Positions 35,296 to 47,170 of a stretch of DNA of 64,000 bases are shown one piece after another. Source of the stretch: Atherinomorus stipes (Eukaryota; Chordata; Actinopteri; Atheriniformes; Atherinidae). The notes beneath the pieces are model-generated. The model searched no databases and had not been told where the DNA came from. It saw only the letters and a program-made list of their open reading frames with translations. Each line of letters begins with the position of its first letter. Within the stretch, counting starts at the first letter, position 1. The stretch lies in the NCBI GenBank assembly GCA_023101725.1, contig JALJCO010013652.1:86001-150000 (forward strand), given 5' to 3'. The position numbers were made by a program, and so were the translations under genes.

Positions 35296-36109
35296 CTTCC
35301 CCGCATCCACATCACATGCAAGGGACTTTTACATTTCATATGACACATAGGAGGAAAAGTAGTCCCTTGTCTATTTGCAGATACATTTTTTTGAATCCTA
35401 AATTCTGTATGAAGGGATCTGCACTGTTTGACCTAGTTGAGGCCCTGGTGGTGAGAAAAGGAGTGAGTGAAACAGAGACAGACAGATGGGAGGGGTTAAT
35501 TGAAGCTGACATGTGTCCAGTGTTTGTGTGTCCCCATATGACATGCAGCTCTCACCCATATGCCTGTGTTGCCTCACTCCCTCTGTTGCTCAACACTATC
35601 TGAACTCCGGTTTTCACAGCACCGAAGGAAATGTCCAAATAATTATGAATTTCTGTCAGCAATGTTTTGGCATTATGATCTTGTGTTTACCACTTTACAG
35701 CGTGTGTGTGATTGTTTGTGTATGGCCATGGAATGTGTGCATGTTGTGCAAATTGTCTGATTATTTGGTTTCATTTCACCCTCTAACCCTGTATGATCTG
35801 AGGCTTGAAGCATTAGACAGAGACCATCTGGCTCCAAATTAAAGCCAAAACAGGACTCAGATTTTCCTGTCTGATTCATTTTTTTTAACAGAGCTCAGTC
35901 TTCTGTTAAATCTACCTCTTAAAAATGGCTGCTTCGTTATTATTATCATTAATGAACAATTACTGTCATTTATTCCGTTGTTTCTGAACGATATTGCTCA
36001 GCTGTAAATTAGCAGTCTGTGTCATAATATCAGGCTCTCCGGTCAATATGAGGAAAAGTTTTATGTATGTTTTTAGTGCCATTCCATCTGTCTGGTACTT
36101 GTGCTGTGT

Positions 36110-36470
36110 CCCCGCAGGCTTGCCATGGACTGGCAGAGTGTTGATCTAAGTGTCAGTGGGTCTCCTTTTCCAACACTCCTCCACCAGCTGACAGACAAGG
36201 TCAGGGACTCATCCTGCCTGTCTTTCGCAGCTCCTGACAGCCTTTCCTTTGAGAGACAAACCCCACACAACCCTGCACTCCGTGGCACGCACCATCACCA
36301 ATTAATATTGCATCACCATTTTCCAGTCTGCTCCCTCAAGACCCACTTCTCAGGGTCTGATTGGGCCACCGAAGTTCCTTCTTGGCCTCGCTCAGCCCCC
36401 TTGAATAACAAGGAAAATAAATTGCACAACATGCCGCGCTCGTTTGTTGATGTTGTGTCTAATTAATATT
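36110..36470. other. Candidate conserved non-coding element
   Basis: This single-copy-looking stretch contains CCAATTAATATTGCATCACC near 36298 and TGTCTAATTAATATTCTTCT near 36457, with homeobox-like cores. A plus-strand frame (36101-36466) is open across it, but its translation has no domain or bias suggesting protein, so a regulatory element is preferred. The call is by appearance only. Confidence 0.3.
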
Positions 36471-36961
36471 CTTCTAGGTTTGAAATTAAGCGACACTAAA
36501 CTTTTTATGACCCTTGCTCTGGTGGGTTGATACCAATATCATTTTGAGCATAAACATAAATTCCTTTTGTCTGTTCATTTTCAGAAGTGATGAGAGCAAC
36601 ACAGCCCAGATATCTTTCCCCCAGGCTTGCTAGCACCATGGTTTCACTTTAGTCCACAACTTTAGTAAAGACCAAAACATTTACAATTTTATTTTAGATT
36701 GAAATTGTATCTTTGTTGCCTGGTGGATGATTCCTATTGTAATGCTCTGGTGTTCTCGCTACCTGCGAAAGATTTCTCATCAGCATCAATTGTTTTATCT
36801 TTTAGAGCATGTTAGCTTCCTAGCTAAAGATGATAAACACAATGCCTCTAAGGACGGTTATCAGGTTAGCATGCTGAAGCCATTATTTAGCTCCAACAAC
36901 AGGTGTGCCTTAAAGATATTTACAAAGATATGGCAGCGATGTGGCATCATTACTCCAGTAG

Positions 36962-37763
36962 CGGGGTCCCCATGTCCAGTCCTCAATAGCTTCTATCCTG
37001 CAACCATTAGATGTGTCGCTTTTTCAACACACCTGAATCAAATGAATGGCTCGTTACCAGGCCTCTGCAGAGCATGTGCATGTGCATGTGCATGAAGGAA
37101 TTCAGCTGTTTGATTCAGGTGTGTTGGCAAAGCTATACTCTAAAACAGGGGTCTGCAACCTTTACAAGCCAAAGAGCCTCAACCCAAAGATCGGTTAGAG
37201 CTGCAAATCGCCCATGGCATGTTGATAAAAAGACAACTTATCATTTATGAATACTTAAAAGAGAAAATTTCTGTCATTTTAGAACCACAGTTTTATTTCT
37301 ACTTTTAGGTTTTGAAATGAAACAAACCTAAAACTTTTGCAAAAAGAGGAAAAATACATTTTCTTAACTGACTTTTTTCCATGGAGACTGTGTCTAAACT
37401 GTACAAATAAAGGTTAAAAATAAATAAATGTAAATACTTGTGGAAAATTGTGTTTTAAAAATAAGCCCCAAATTTCCAAGCTAATGAAAAGAGAAATTGA
37501 TCAAAAATATTACTGGTACTTTTAGTGTCTTTGCGATTTGTGATGTAGAAATACAGTGCAATTATTCCATGAAAAAAACAAATGAACAAAAAAAAAACAA
37601 AACGCTAAAACCTGCAATTATTCTTATATTTCCAAAAATATTAGTTGGCTCTTAGTCATTTTTAGTTTGTCTTATTGAGAGCCAGAAGGTCCAAAGAGCC
37701 ACTTGTGGGTTGCAGACCCCTGCTCTAAACGTTGTAGCTCTTGAGGACTGGACTGGGGCACCC
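36962..37763. repeat. Fold-back element, copy B, interrupted
   Basis: The left part (36962-37145) has GTCCAGTCCTCAATAGC and ACACCTGAATCAAATGAATG, with the inner right arm TTTGATTCAGGTGTGTTGGC. The outer right end (37723-37763), with AGCTCTTGAGGACTGGACTG, is displaced by a 577-bp hAT-like insertion. A short (ATGTGC)n-like run at 37074-37094 lies in its loop. Confidence 0.72.
37146..37722. mobile_element. hAT-like element inside fold-back copy B
   Basis: The ends are CAGGGGTCTGCAACC at 37146 and GGTTGCAGACCCCTG ending at 37722, a perfect 15-bp inverted repeat. Flanks CTCTAAAA and CTCTAAAC agree at 7 of 8. The interior contains AAGAGCC-type sequence at both ends, typical of this fish non-autonomous hAT family, and has no coding capacity. 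Confidence 0.85.
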
Positions 37764-37769
37764 CCACTC

Positions 37770-40700
37770 CAGTCTGTGTGGATTTCACTTAAAGCCCCCT
37801 CTGTTTTGGTAGTGATGTGTCATTCATGAAGGAGCCGGTTCTGAGATCCGATTGTTTGTAGTGAACAAGAAGAGTTGATTCCTGTTTGAATGTTCAAATC
37901 TTTTCAAGGAGTGGGACTTTATTCTGATTGGCACATCATGTGGCCAGTTGCAAGCAAGTAGACTAGGATCATACCACTTTGTAAAGAAGGAATGAAGGCA
38001 GCATTTCAGCAGACAAGAAATATAGTAGACCAGATACACAGAGAAAGATGGAGAGCCAGATTTAGATTATAAATTTGTCAGAGAAAAGTGGATAAATTGG
38101 TGAATTTAAAGTTTCATAATGTTTAGACTTTGGCTTTTATTTACATTCCTTGATTTGCTTGGTGAGGTTCTGCGTTTAGCTGTTCTTTTAAAGTTTTGAT
38201 TAGAATTTTAAACATTTTTATATTTTAAAGGAACTAAAGGCAGGAATTGTGAAAGAATAAACGTGCATGTCCAGTTTAATGCTATTGCGTGAGGAAGCGT
38301 TAAAAACCAAAAAGCACGAGCCCATCCACGTCTCGCTCCATTGCCTTGAACAGGCTGTGTGCTGCATAATGCGCTGCGGTTCGCTGTCCCGCGGATGTGA
38401 CATCAGTTGACACTGCATACGTGTCCCTGACAGTTTTGATACAGGAAGGAGACGGTCGCGGTGAATTCAAACACTGCAAGGGATAGTTGGATTCTTCTAC
38501 TGTTACCAAATGATCCAGATCAACTGAAAGACACTTAATTTTTAATCGTGTACAAGGTCCTCTGATGTGATCCAGTAAGGGCAAACACAAACCGAGAAAC
38601 TGGAAGTTCTACTGAGAGCTTCTTATTTTCAAGAATATGATTGCAGAAATGAACCAATGCAGCTAAGATCATGATAGATGATGTATTTCTTATTTCACAA
38701 GATTTCTAAGGCATGAACTTCCCTGATTCCATTTAATAGGTCGTGATTAAAAGCTGCTGGTGTTTTGGTGTTTGTTGGTGTTTACTCATGTTGAAACTCC
38801 TTTTTGCTGGTGTTGTTTCAACTTTAAGTACACTTGCCCTGCAAGGACAAATCATACAGTTGCACTGAGAGAACAAACAAGAGCTTAAATTAGTTTCTGC
38901 TGTGTGGACAGAAAAAAGATGGGGAACTTCCTCCAATGGTTAAAGGAACAATGCAAAAAGTTGTGGTATTTTTTATTTTTTTTTTACATTTGTGATGCTG
39001 CTGCTCTGGTTTGATAAACGATGGTTTCCTAAAGTTTTCGTAAAGTACATTTTTGTCACTTTTAAGCTCCTTGAGGACTTGTGTATGTCTGTGGCGACTC
39101 CTCCTTTAAGACCTCTTGTAGAGCAATTTTCTGTAGAAAAAAATGGCTCCTATGAAGTACGTACTTCTGAGCAAGCAAAAAACTTGGAGTGGCTCAACAT
39201 TGAATATTTCAGGATGAGTACCATTCTTTGAAAAGCCAGCAACCTAACAGAGGCAAAGCAGAGACAAATAGATTCCTGCTTGTTCAAACACTTTTAAACA
39301 CCATATTGTAAACAGTAAAAATTGTCATATACTCTGACTCAGCAAAGCAGCAACCATCTGGTTTCCCTTCATTGTTAGTGTTGCTTTCATTTCAGAAATT
39401 CATAATTACACATAACTTGGAGTGCTGCAATCAAAGCTGTCTATTTATTACAGTACATCACCTTGTGAGTCCAGTGGATCCTATGCCTCCAAATAAATAT
39501 ATACTGTAAAGGATAAACCTGTCAAGAGTCTTTACAATAACTTGCTTTTTGACCTGAAGATATTTTTTCAGCCTTTAGACTGATTAAGATGTGAAGCACA
39601 GTAAAGGTTTTTCTAATAAATTCTTACTAAAACTGCAGATATTGGAGTGCAAGTAAAATATAAGGCACTATCCATCTTTTGCTGGCATGTGATGCCTATG
39701 ACAGGCCCATCAGAGGGAGATTACTTTATGGATTTCTTCACCATGTTGCCACGTTCTATCACTCTGATCCTGGAGCTACCGTTACAGCCTTGTAGCTCCA
39801 TTCTTCAAACTCTGAACTACTTGCAGTGAAAGACATAACACCTCCCTGTGACCTTAGCGGATGACTTATCCTCCCACCTTGGGGACTGAGTAATGTGCTT
39901 GTGGATCTGAGAATAGCTCCAGTGCTGTCCATCTGGGTTGAGGTTGGGAGCGGCTTGAGCAGCGAGGATGTATTTGTCTGAATCGCATCTCCTGGTTCAC
40001 CCATTTGACTCGTCCTCTCATACGTACACACTCGTACAGTTAACTGGCACACGTGCTTCTCAGTATAGCTTGATGGAGGAGCATGGGGGCCATGTGTCAC
40101 ACCTTCTCAGCTAAAGCACTCACCTGGCCTGTCTTCAGCACTGATTTAACTTGCCCTGCTGGTGTGAAACAAGCACACACAGGCACGCAATGATTGTACA
40201 CCGGATCACTTGTTCTTGGTGTGTGTGTTTTTTTTTTAAACACATGAGCCTGAAGGGTGTGAAGGAGAGGGAAAGAACAGAGGACTGTCAGTCAGCAGAT
40301 ACGGCTACTTCTTATATCCCATCACACAAGGATAGAAGGAGTGTAATTTTCAGCTTAGCAGCTGTCTGTCTGTGTGTTGCTGATTTATTCGTAAACCTGA
40401 CTTCTTCACAGTATGTGTGTATGCACGTGTGTGTGTGTGTGTCTGTTCCACAGATCGCTAATCTCTCTGAAGTCTTGTTTGTTCTCCAGGTTTGCCCCCA
40501 CTACAAACATTTCCCTGATCAAAGCTGTTGAAAAGGCCTGCCACTTCAAACAAAGTATACACACACGCCCGCACGCGCACACATACACACACGCATTCCA
40601 ACACAACTCTACATGTTGTCATGGCAACCATGTTAATCCTAAACCAACCGTCATGCAGCTGTTGCATCAGGCGAGCCAATCAGGAGTGGGAGGAGAGAGA

Positions 40701-41280
40701 CACAAGCAGGAGTCAGAGCTGAATGACTCTTTTCGCTTCTTGTTTACTTTCCGACGTAGAAGTTTGTTTTCATCACTCGGATTGTACACGTCCGTATTCA
40801 CTCCATGTTTTTCTGGTTTTGCTTTAAGCTAGAGGCTGATTTGCTACGTTCTTCAGCTTCCCCACTTGTTTTAACTTGAAGCAGTCACAAAAGAGTAAAA
40901 GGAAAACTCCTCTGATATTCTGCTAGTCATTTCATTCTCAGAGATAAGCACCAATGTTATCTGGAGTATTTGAAGTTACCTTTATCAGGGGGGCGTACTA
41001 ACAGCAGGTACTAATGCTGTGGTTAAATCCTTTCAAGTTAATTTACAGAGAGATTAGCAAGATGGATAAGTCTTATATATTTATTAATTTAGCTTTATTT
41101 AAATGACATCAAACTGAATGTTTAATTCCCTTCCCGTACTGTATGTTAGCAGTGGATACTTTAACATAAATTACTTTTCTCTTTGCAAAATTGTGTGATT
41201 TAAATTATTTAGTGTGAGAAATTAACTCATATCTTTCCATTTTTCCATGATTGTAATTTTTGAAAAAGATATTTTTTTTT
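37770..41280. other. Gene-free stretch
   Basis: No exon or classified transposon was recognised. It has short CA/GT tracts at 40424-40442 and 40560-40593. Frames at 38300-38590 and 40151-40832 lack family resemblance and partly run through the dinucleotide tracts. Confidence 0.5.
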
Positions 41281-41590
41281 CTTTTAGGTATGTCGACGAG
41301 GGTGGACTACTTTAATACACTTTATGTGGGTGTTAGCGGGTCCTCCATCACCCGTCTTCAGATGGTGCAAAATGCTCTTTTACCTGGCTCTCATTAACAC
41401 GAGCACATTCCCCCCATTTTAGCCTCACTTCACTGGCACCGTGTACATTTAAGGATCAGTTTAAAACATTTTTTTCCTTTATTTTTAAATTCCTCAATAG
41501 TCCCACGCCACCCTATCTCTCCGAGCTGCTCCAGCCTTCTGCACCCCCCTGCTTTCTCAGGTCAGCTGATCACCTGCTCCTAAAGCCCCT

Positions 41591-41940
41591 ACCAGACTTG
41601 CGCTGGAAAGCGGTAATATTGTGGACTGTCCTTTATATCACTTGCATTTAGACATGTGTTCCGGTCTTTTACCTCGGAGATGTAGCGGACATGTACCAGC
41701 TGGACCTCTTGTCAGAAGAACGGAAATGTTGCGGCACGTCGTTTTGGCTGAAAGCACAAGAAAATGTTCCAGACAGGGCTGAAAGGAAAGAGTGGCTGTG
41801 TTGACTTATCCGCAAAATTTCCTGATGTCTGAAAGCACCCGGGACGCAATAAGTCTGCAAGGAAGCGGCATGTTTGAAAAGATGAGTCCGTTTAAAGGGC
41901 GGATGGACTTTGCCCCTCATGTTCCGCAATGCAAGTCTGA
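41591..41940. mobile_element. Inverted-repeat element inserted in the LINE
   Basis: The inverted ends include CCAGACTTGCGCTGGAAAGC on the left and CCGCAATGCAAGTCTG on the right. LINE-type sequence resumes immediately after (AAGTGTAAGCTTAGAAG). Exact edges and target duplication could not be fixed, so the superfamily is open. Confidence 0.5.
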
Positions 41941-42035
41941 AAGTGGCTTAAGTGTGCCAAAGTGTAAGCTTAGAAGTGACAGTGCTTTCACTCTAGCAGC
42001 TCCTAAACCATGGAATAATCCTCATCTCCATATTA

Positions 42036-42867
42036 GGGTGCATTCACACCAGGATAGTTCGGGACTTTGGTCCGATTGGGCGGGGGTTTCTGAAAAATTT
42101 TGCACCTTTCTTTGCTTCGGTTTGCGTTCAAACTGCAGTAACTGAAGCAGATCATACCCAGAGGTGTCAAAAATTGGGTAGAAGTAGAAAGTTGAAACGT
42201 TGTCCGGCAGTTTTTCCAACCAATCACAGAACCAGCTGGGTTTAATTAGCTCCTCTCCCAGGTAGATGAGCTTGTTAGTGAAAACAGCTGTTCTTAAATG
42301 TACTGGCAGATCCAAAAACATGGCAGGATTTGTACTTGAAAACTACTTTTACTTCTACTTTTGACACCTCTGATCAAACCTAGGGGATGACGCTCCCCAA
42401 TACAACCACTGATGATAATGAAAAAGCAAGAGGAAGAAGAAAAACGGACTCCGTGATTAAAGTTGAAATCTATCTGCTTATTATTATTAGGCTACTCCAT
42501 CTTTGTCTACACATTTTCCAGTTTCTTATCATTGCTTTTTTGACCTCAGCTTCTTCAAACACGTGCTGTTTGTTTTGTCTTCCCTTTGACCCAAACGATA
42601 ATCTACCCCTCTTCCTTCTACTTCTTCTTCTTCTGCTTTATTGCAGTCGCCAAACGTCACTTCCATTTGGTGCGCTGGATGTGTGGTGGATAGTCTGATA
42701 GTCAAGTGAACTGAGACCCCCGGCTGTCAGGCAGACCAGAGTCTGCTTCTTTGGTACGCACCAGAGAACGGTTGGTGTTCAGACTGCACCAAACGAAGTG
42801 GACTATCCGTGAAATCGGACCACAGTCTGTTTGAAGCAGACCGAACTGCCAGAGTGTGAACGCACCC
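42036..42867. mobile_element. DNA transposon with GGGTGC ends inserted in the LINE
   Basis: The ends are GGGTGCATTCACACC at 42036 and GAGTGTGAACGCACCC ending at 42867. The LINE frame stops at the left end and resumes at the right end, which supports an insertion. It contains a further nested hAT MITE at 42159-42372 and a CTTCTT-rich patch near 42610. The superfamily is uncertain because no clear target duplication was found. Confidence 0.68.
42159..42372. mobile_element. hAT MITE nested two levels inside the LINE
   Basis: This 214-bp element has ends CAGAGGTGTCAAAAATTGGG and CTTCTACTTTTGACACCTCTG-type on the right. Flanks ATCATACC and ATCAAACC agree at 7 of 8. It has no coding capacity. Confidence 0.8.
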
Positions 42868-43210
42868 TTGGACAGGCCTGCTCTGTCTGTTAAGCCCCAT
42901 CTTAAAACCCAACTTTGCTCTTTGGCTTTTAACACCACCTGAGCCGTCAAATATATTTTTATTTTCATTTTATTTCTATCTATTTGATCATTTTTTTAAA
43001 AAGATTGTCATTATTATTGTCTTTTATATATTATTGTTTTATTATTGTAGTTGTTTATGTTTTTTAATTTATTCTTGTATTTTATTCATTTGCTTTTATT
43101 TTCTGTACAGCACTTTGGTCCATTGTGGTTGTTTTAAAGTGCTTTATAAATAGTTGAATTGAATGTATGCAGACGGAGAAAAAAAAACTTGTTAAAACTG
43201 GTTTTTACAT

Positions 43211-43695
43211 GGGTGGGGGCTGGTATCCTGTAGGATTTGGGTGTTTCCCTGCCGCAACTCACCTATCTCAGATCATTGGATAATTAGCAGACTTGTGCAG
43301 AGCTCGACCTCAAATCTGCTAATTAAGTCTGTTTCTGAGTAGGGGTGTAACAACACATCAATCTATATAAATATATCAATATAGATTGATGTGTCGATCG
43401 TAAATCGATCCAAAAACCCAATATCAACCCAAAATCGATTTCAAACCCACATTTGTTATGAAACTGCCTTTATTTTGAAAGTCCTCTGACACAACATTTT
43501 CACTATAAAATGCATGTTTATAATTGTGCAATGGCAGACATCAAATCCCCTATCCACTGTATCTATATAATATCGTATCATGATTAAACCAGTGATTTAC
43601 ACCCCTATTTCTGAGTCAGGTGTGTTGCAGCAGGGAAACTCCTAAAACCTGCAGGATAAAACCTGCAAGGACTGGAGTTGCCCACTCCGTTGGTC
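43211..43695. repeat. Fold-back element, copy C, interrupted
   Basis: The left part (43211-43339) has GGTATCCTGTAGGATTTGGG-like and TTTCCCTGCCGCAACTCACC. The right arm resumes at 43608 with GTCAGGTGTGTTGCAGCAGG and ends AGGACTGGAGTTGCCCACTC. The two halves are separated by a 268-bp hAT MITE. It is the most diverged of the six copies. Confidence 0.6.
43340..43607. mobile_element. hAT MITE inside fold-back copy C
   Basis: This 268-bp element starts TAGGGGTGTAACAACACATC and ends GTGATTTACACCCCTA, with a perfect 8-bp duplication TTTCTGAG on both sides (43332-43339, 43608-43615). Just inside the left end is a strong hairpin, ACACATCAATCTATAT pairing with ATATAGATTGATGTGT. Confidence 0.88.
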
Positions 43696-43699
43696 ATTG

Positions 43700-45266
43700 G
43701 CCTGGGTCTGCAGTCATGCTGTCATGAGGTTGCAGCTTGAAAAAATTCTCAGACAAAGCGAAATAAGAACAATACAAGAGAATTATTGCAAAGCTGTGTG
43801 TTTCCAGAGAGAAATACACTATTACATATTTGTAGCAGGTACAGTAATAGCACAATGAGGAGATTTTGTTCTTTTCCAGAATATTCTGCTTAGTGTGCTT
43901 CTAACATGATGCCAGTCCCACATGTAAATTTAAAATGTATATGCTACTTTTTATTTGTTTGGATGTTTCTTCCATGTGGAACTGGTGTTTTTTTAGCCTG
44001 AAAATGCTCATTTTTGTAAACCAGGTCCCAAACTGTATAAATCTGAAAGAACCACTATTTAATTTCCATGTTTAAAAGCTGTACGCACATTTCGTGAAAC
44101 AGTTACGTCATAGCCCTATCTGTCCCCTATTCCACATGCGCAAACACCGTCAACAGCCATAACAATGGCAGATTGCGGTTTAGTATTTGTGCTGCAGAAG
44201 CTACTGAGCCTAACACGTCTTTACACAAAAATATGTTTTAAAAAATCCAAAACTCACACAAATGTTTCCATGCTTGATTCTCTGACTTCCTCTTATTATG
44301 TTTGTTTACATCCATGTCTTATTGGTGTTACGTCTGAGGCAACGTCACAGCCCTGACATACTACAGCATTTTATGTGGGTGCAAATTTCTTGAAATGATT
44401 CCGTCCTTACGGATAACTCTAAAACAAAATTGGTCTTATCTGCATGTGGATGCAGCCTTATTTTAGCCATTTTTAGAAAACTGGTCACCAAAAGTTTGTA
44501 AACTATTTCATTAAATTACATGTATCTGTACAGTATAGGAGCCGTGCTTTCCTGTTAGTCTGCATGTAAGAAAATGTTTAGTAGCGGATGTCCTTTCTTT
44601 TTTTCTTTTTTAAAAAATAATATTGATTATTATAGCACCTAAAAGAGTCCCAGACATGCAGGATGCATAACTAAAATGTTTTTGGTAATAAAATTGGCTT
44701 TTACAGCTACAGTACGATGCACAGTAGTTATGATACTAATTCAGGATTGCAAAGATCACTGAGTCAGTCGTCAGGCAACCATGAAGATAGCAAGTACTAT
44801 GAAAGAGTGAATTAATTAATCTTTTTAGCTGCCCTATATTTGCAACCTGTAACAGCTTTAGAGAAATGTCTATTTTAAAAACAGAATGAAGAAATCTCTC
44901 TTTAAAACAGCTTTGTAAATCACTAGAGAGCTCTGTTTAAGCACAGCCAAGTTCAAAGTCTGTGCGAACGATTGATGCACTGAATTGGAGTCTGCAGCGT
45001 CAGCTGCAGGACTTCTTGCCCAATGCTTCTTCTCAGACTTCAGAGAAAAGCTACTTGTTCTGATAGAAAGCTGGCTCTCTTTGAGGATGTAAAATGGAAT
45101 TAGAAATACCCACAGGCAACAGTTTCTAATGTTTACAGCATTTATTTAACTAATGCAGTTGAAAATTGGAATTGTTAAACATTAAGCTGCATTTATATTG
45201 ATATAACTGATTAACTTCACATTTAACTAGCAAACACAGTTGGATTTACTCATTACTGTCAGCATA
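43700..45266. other. Gene-free stretch
   Basis: Nothing recognisable as a gene, RNA or classified repeat was found. It is AT-rich. Confidence 0.5.
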
Positions 45267-45268
45267 TA

Positions 45269-45463
45269 CAGTTGTGTGAAAAAGTGTTTGCCCCCTTCCT
45301 AATTCCTTTTTTTTTTGCTTGTTTTTCACACTTATTTGTTTCAGATTATTAAAGAAATTTAAATATTTGAAAAAGATAACACAAGTAAACACAAAAAGCA
45401 GTTTTTAAATTAAGATTTTTATTAGTAGGGGGGGGGGGGGGGGGATTCAAACCTACAGTACCT
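45269..45463. mobile_element. Tc1/mariner transposon end fragment
   Basis: The sequence CAGTTGTGTGAAAAAGTGTT followed by TGCCCCCTTCCTAATTCC, flanked on the left by TA (45267-45268), matches the terminal region of a widespread fish Tc1/mariner family. The AACACAAGTAAACACAAAAA interior also fits. It breaks off after about 195 bp. A 17-base G run (45428-45444) lies inside. Confidence 0.75.
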
Positions 45464-45469
45464 AGACAC

Positions 45470-46940
45470 AGGATGTGTTTAGCTTTGTGGCCTTTAAAGG
45501 AAAATAGCATGCTGAGTGTTTGCATATGTCATTAAGAACAAGCAAACACAGTGTGTAAACTGCTTTCTTCTTCTTCTGTTTTATTCCAAGGTAGCTCTCC
45601 AGACCAACCTTTACGACTGGTTACTTTAATTATCAATGCTCCACCACTGCCTCCTGAACCAGTTCAGCTGACCGAATGTCATGCAGTTCTTTCTTATGTA
45701 AGAGGAGTTTGGCCAACCAAGGAGAACAAAGAGCTCTTAAAATGGGACACACAACCATCAAGGATAAAAGTGTCAGAAACAGCAGTAGCAGAGACAAAAT
45801 ACTGCTGATGGGAGCACGCAGAGGCAACAAAAGCCTTTTATGTCTATGCACTACCAAATGTTGCGTACACATAAATCTCTTTATAAAGTCACAGCAACAG
45901 TACCTGGCTGCCTTCTGTGGACAAATGCCCAAGTCCCTGTGATGTAAAATACTGAATTTCATTATGAAGACTTGACTGAGAGCTTCTATACACCAAACAG
46001 ATGTTAAGTATCAGCAGCAATGCGTCTCCCCCTCTTGTGGCTCCTCATGTCGCCAGCATCTGTGTAAACAAAACATACTTAAATGCATAGCAAAGACAAC
46101 TTCCAGCTGCCAGCAAGTACACAGTATTTACACCTGCGCAAGGCGCAGTTGCTTCTTACAATAACAACACAATATATCAGGAAAACTGGAAGCCCTCATA
46201 GATTTAAGCAATGGATATGAGATGATGTAACTATCAAATACCACATGTGTGTACAAGTAGACATGCAGGCATATTTATCTGAAGATGTGCATACTGTAAA
46301 TGCAAATCTGCTCAACATTTTAAATGAGTATTTTCATATTTATTTGTACACACTTCTTATTTGTCAGCATTACTTATATGCATTTTGTGTTTTGGGGTAG
46401 TTTTTTAAAGAGCAGGGGCTTGTTCCAGAAAGCAGGTAATGTTAAAACTCTGAGTACACTGAGGTGACACAAAATGGGTTTTCCGTTCCCTCCTCATCGG
46501 CAGGTTCACCACAAAGAAACCCTGAGTTTCTACTCACCCCCTTCCACCGGAAGAGAGCTGCCACATGGGTGACTAACGCGACTGCAGAGATTTAGAAGCT
46601 AAATTAATACACAATGATCGACACGGAGGTCTTTCAGAACTCCAACATATGTGATAGAATTTCCTGATCAATAGCTCATCACAGTATCATTTGCAGTCAC
46701 TCAAATTCTCCAGCTGAATATATCCAATGTGACACACGTGAACATGTGATGATGTCACAGCAAGATTTGTACTTTGTGTTTTAAAATTTTCTTCTGTAAA
46801 TTGAACCTTATAACATTGGCAACACAGCATTTTAGAAAGACAGTGATTAACAAACACGTGCAGCTTCGGGAAGTGATTTTAGAAATAAGGCTGTAGTTCT
46901 GAAGCAGAAATGAAGTTTGAGCGAGTTTTTTATAAAGACA
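45470..46940. other. Gene-free stretch
   Basis: A plus-strand frame (45551-45808) begins after an acceptor-like TTATTCCAAG and is open for 85 codons, but matches no family I know and is not part of AGBL4 as remembered. Nothing else was recognised. Confidence 0.4.
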
Positions 46941-46948
46941 GTTTAGGG

Positions 46949-47170
46949 CAGGGTTGCCCAAGTCCAGTCCTCGAGAGCTACTACCCTGCAGTTTTTAGAA
47001 CATACCCTCTTCAACGCACCTGAATCAAATGGGTAATTCCCTCCTGCATGTCATTGAGCTCTGCAGAGGCCTGGTAATGAGCAATCCATTTGCTTCAGGT
47101 GTGTTGGAAAAGGGACACAACCAAACTGTGCAGGATATTGGCTCTCGGGGACTGGACTTGGGAACCCTTG
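46949..47170. repeat. Fold-back element, copy D, complete
   Basis: This is a complete 222-bp copy: CAGGGTTGCCCAAGTCCAGT at the left, GGGGACTGGACTTGGGAACC at the right, and arms CACCTGAATCAAATG and TTTGCTTCAGGTGTGTTGGA. Flanks GTTTAGGG and GTTTAGTG agree at 7 of 8, giving this family hAT-like 8-bp duplications. Confidence 0.82.

Larger units (their letters stand above)
41290..43165 (+). pseudogene. L2-like LINE 3' half, twice interrupted
   Basis: Decayed frames read VDYFNTLYVGVSGSSITRLQ, MVQNALLPGS and PPILASLHWHRVHLRISLK at 41300-41470, then SDSAFTLAAPKPWNNPHLHI at 41970-42030, then the HLKTQLCSLAF-type end near 42895. A tail GTGCTTTATAAATAGTTGAA follows near 43140. This is the C-terminal part of a fish L2-type ORF2. 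Two DNA elements (about 41591-41940 and 42036-42867) interrupt it. There are many stops, so it is inactive. Confidence 0.8.

Noticed and set aside
36101..36466. 121-codon frame, possible AGBL4 exon
   Set aside because: The translation does not match any AGBL4 segment as remembered; non-coding constraint is more likely if the segment is conserved.
45551..45808. 85-codon frame after an acceptor-like TTATTCCAAG, possible exon
   Set aside because: No match to AGBL4, BEND5 or any domain I know, and no convincing donor at a family-consistent point.
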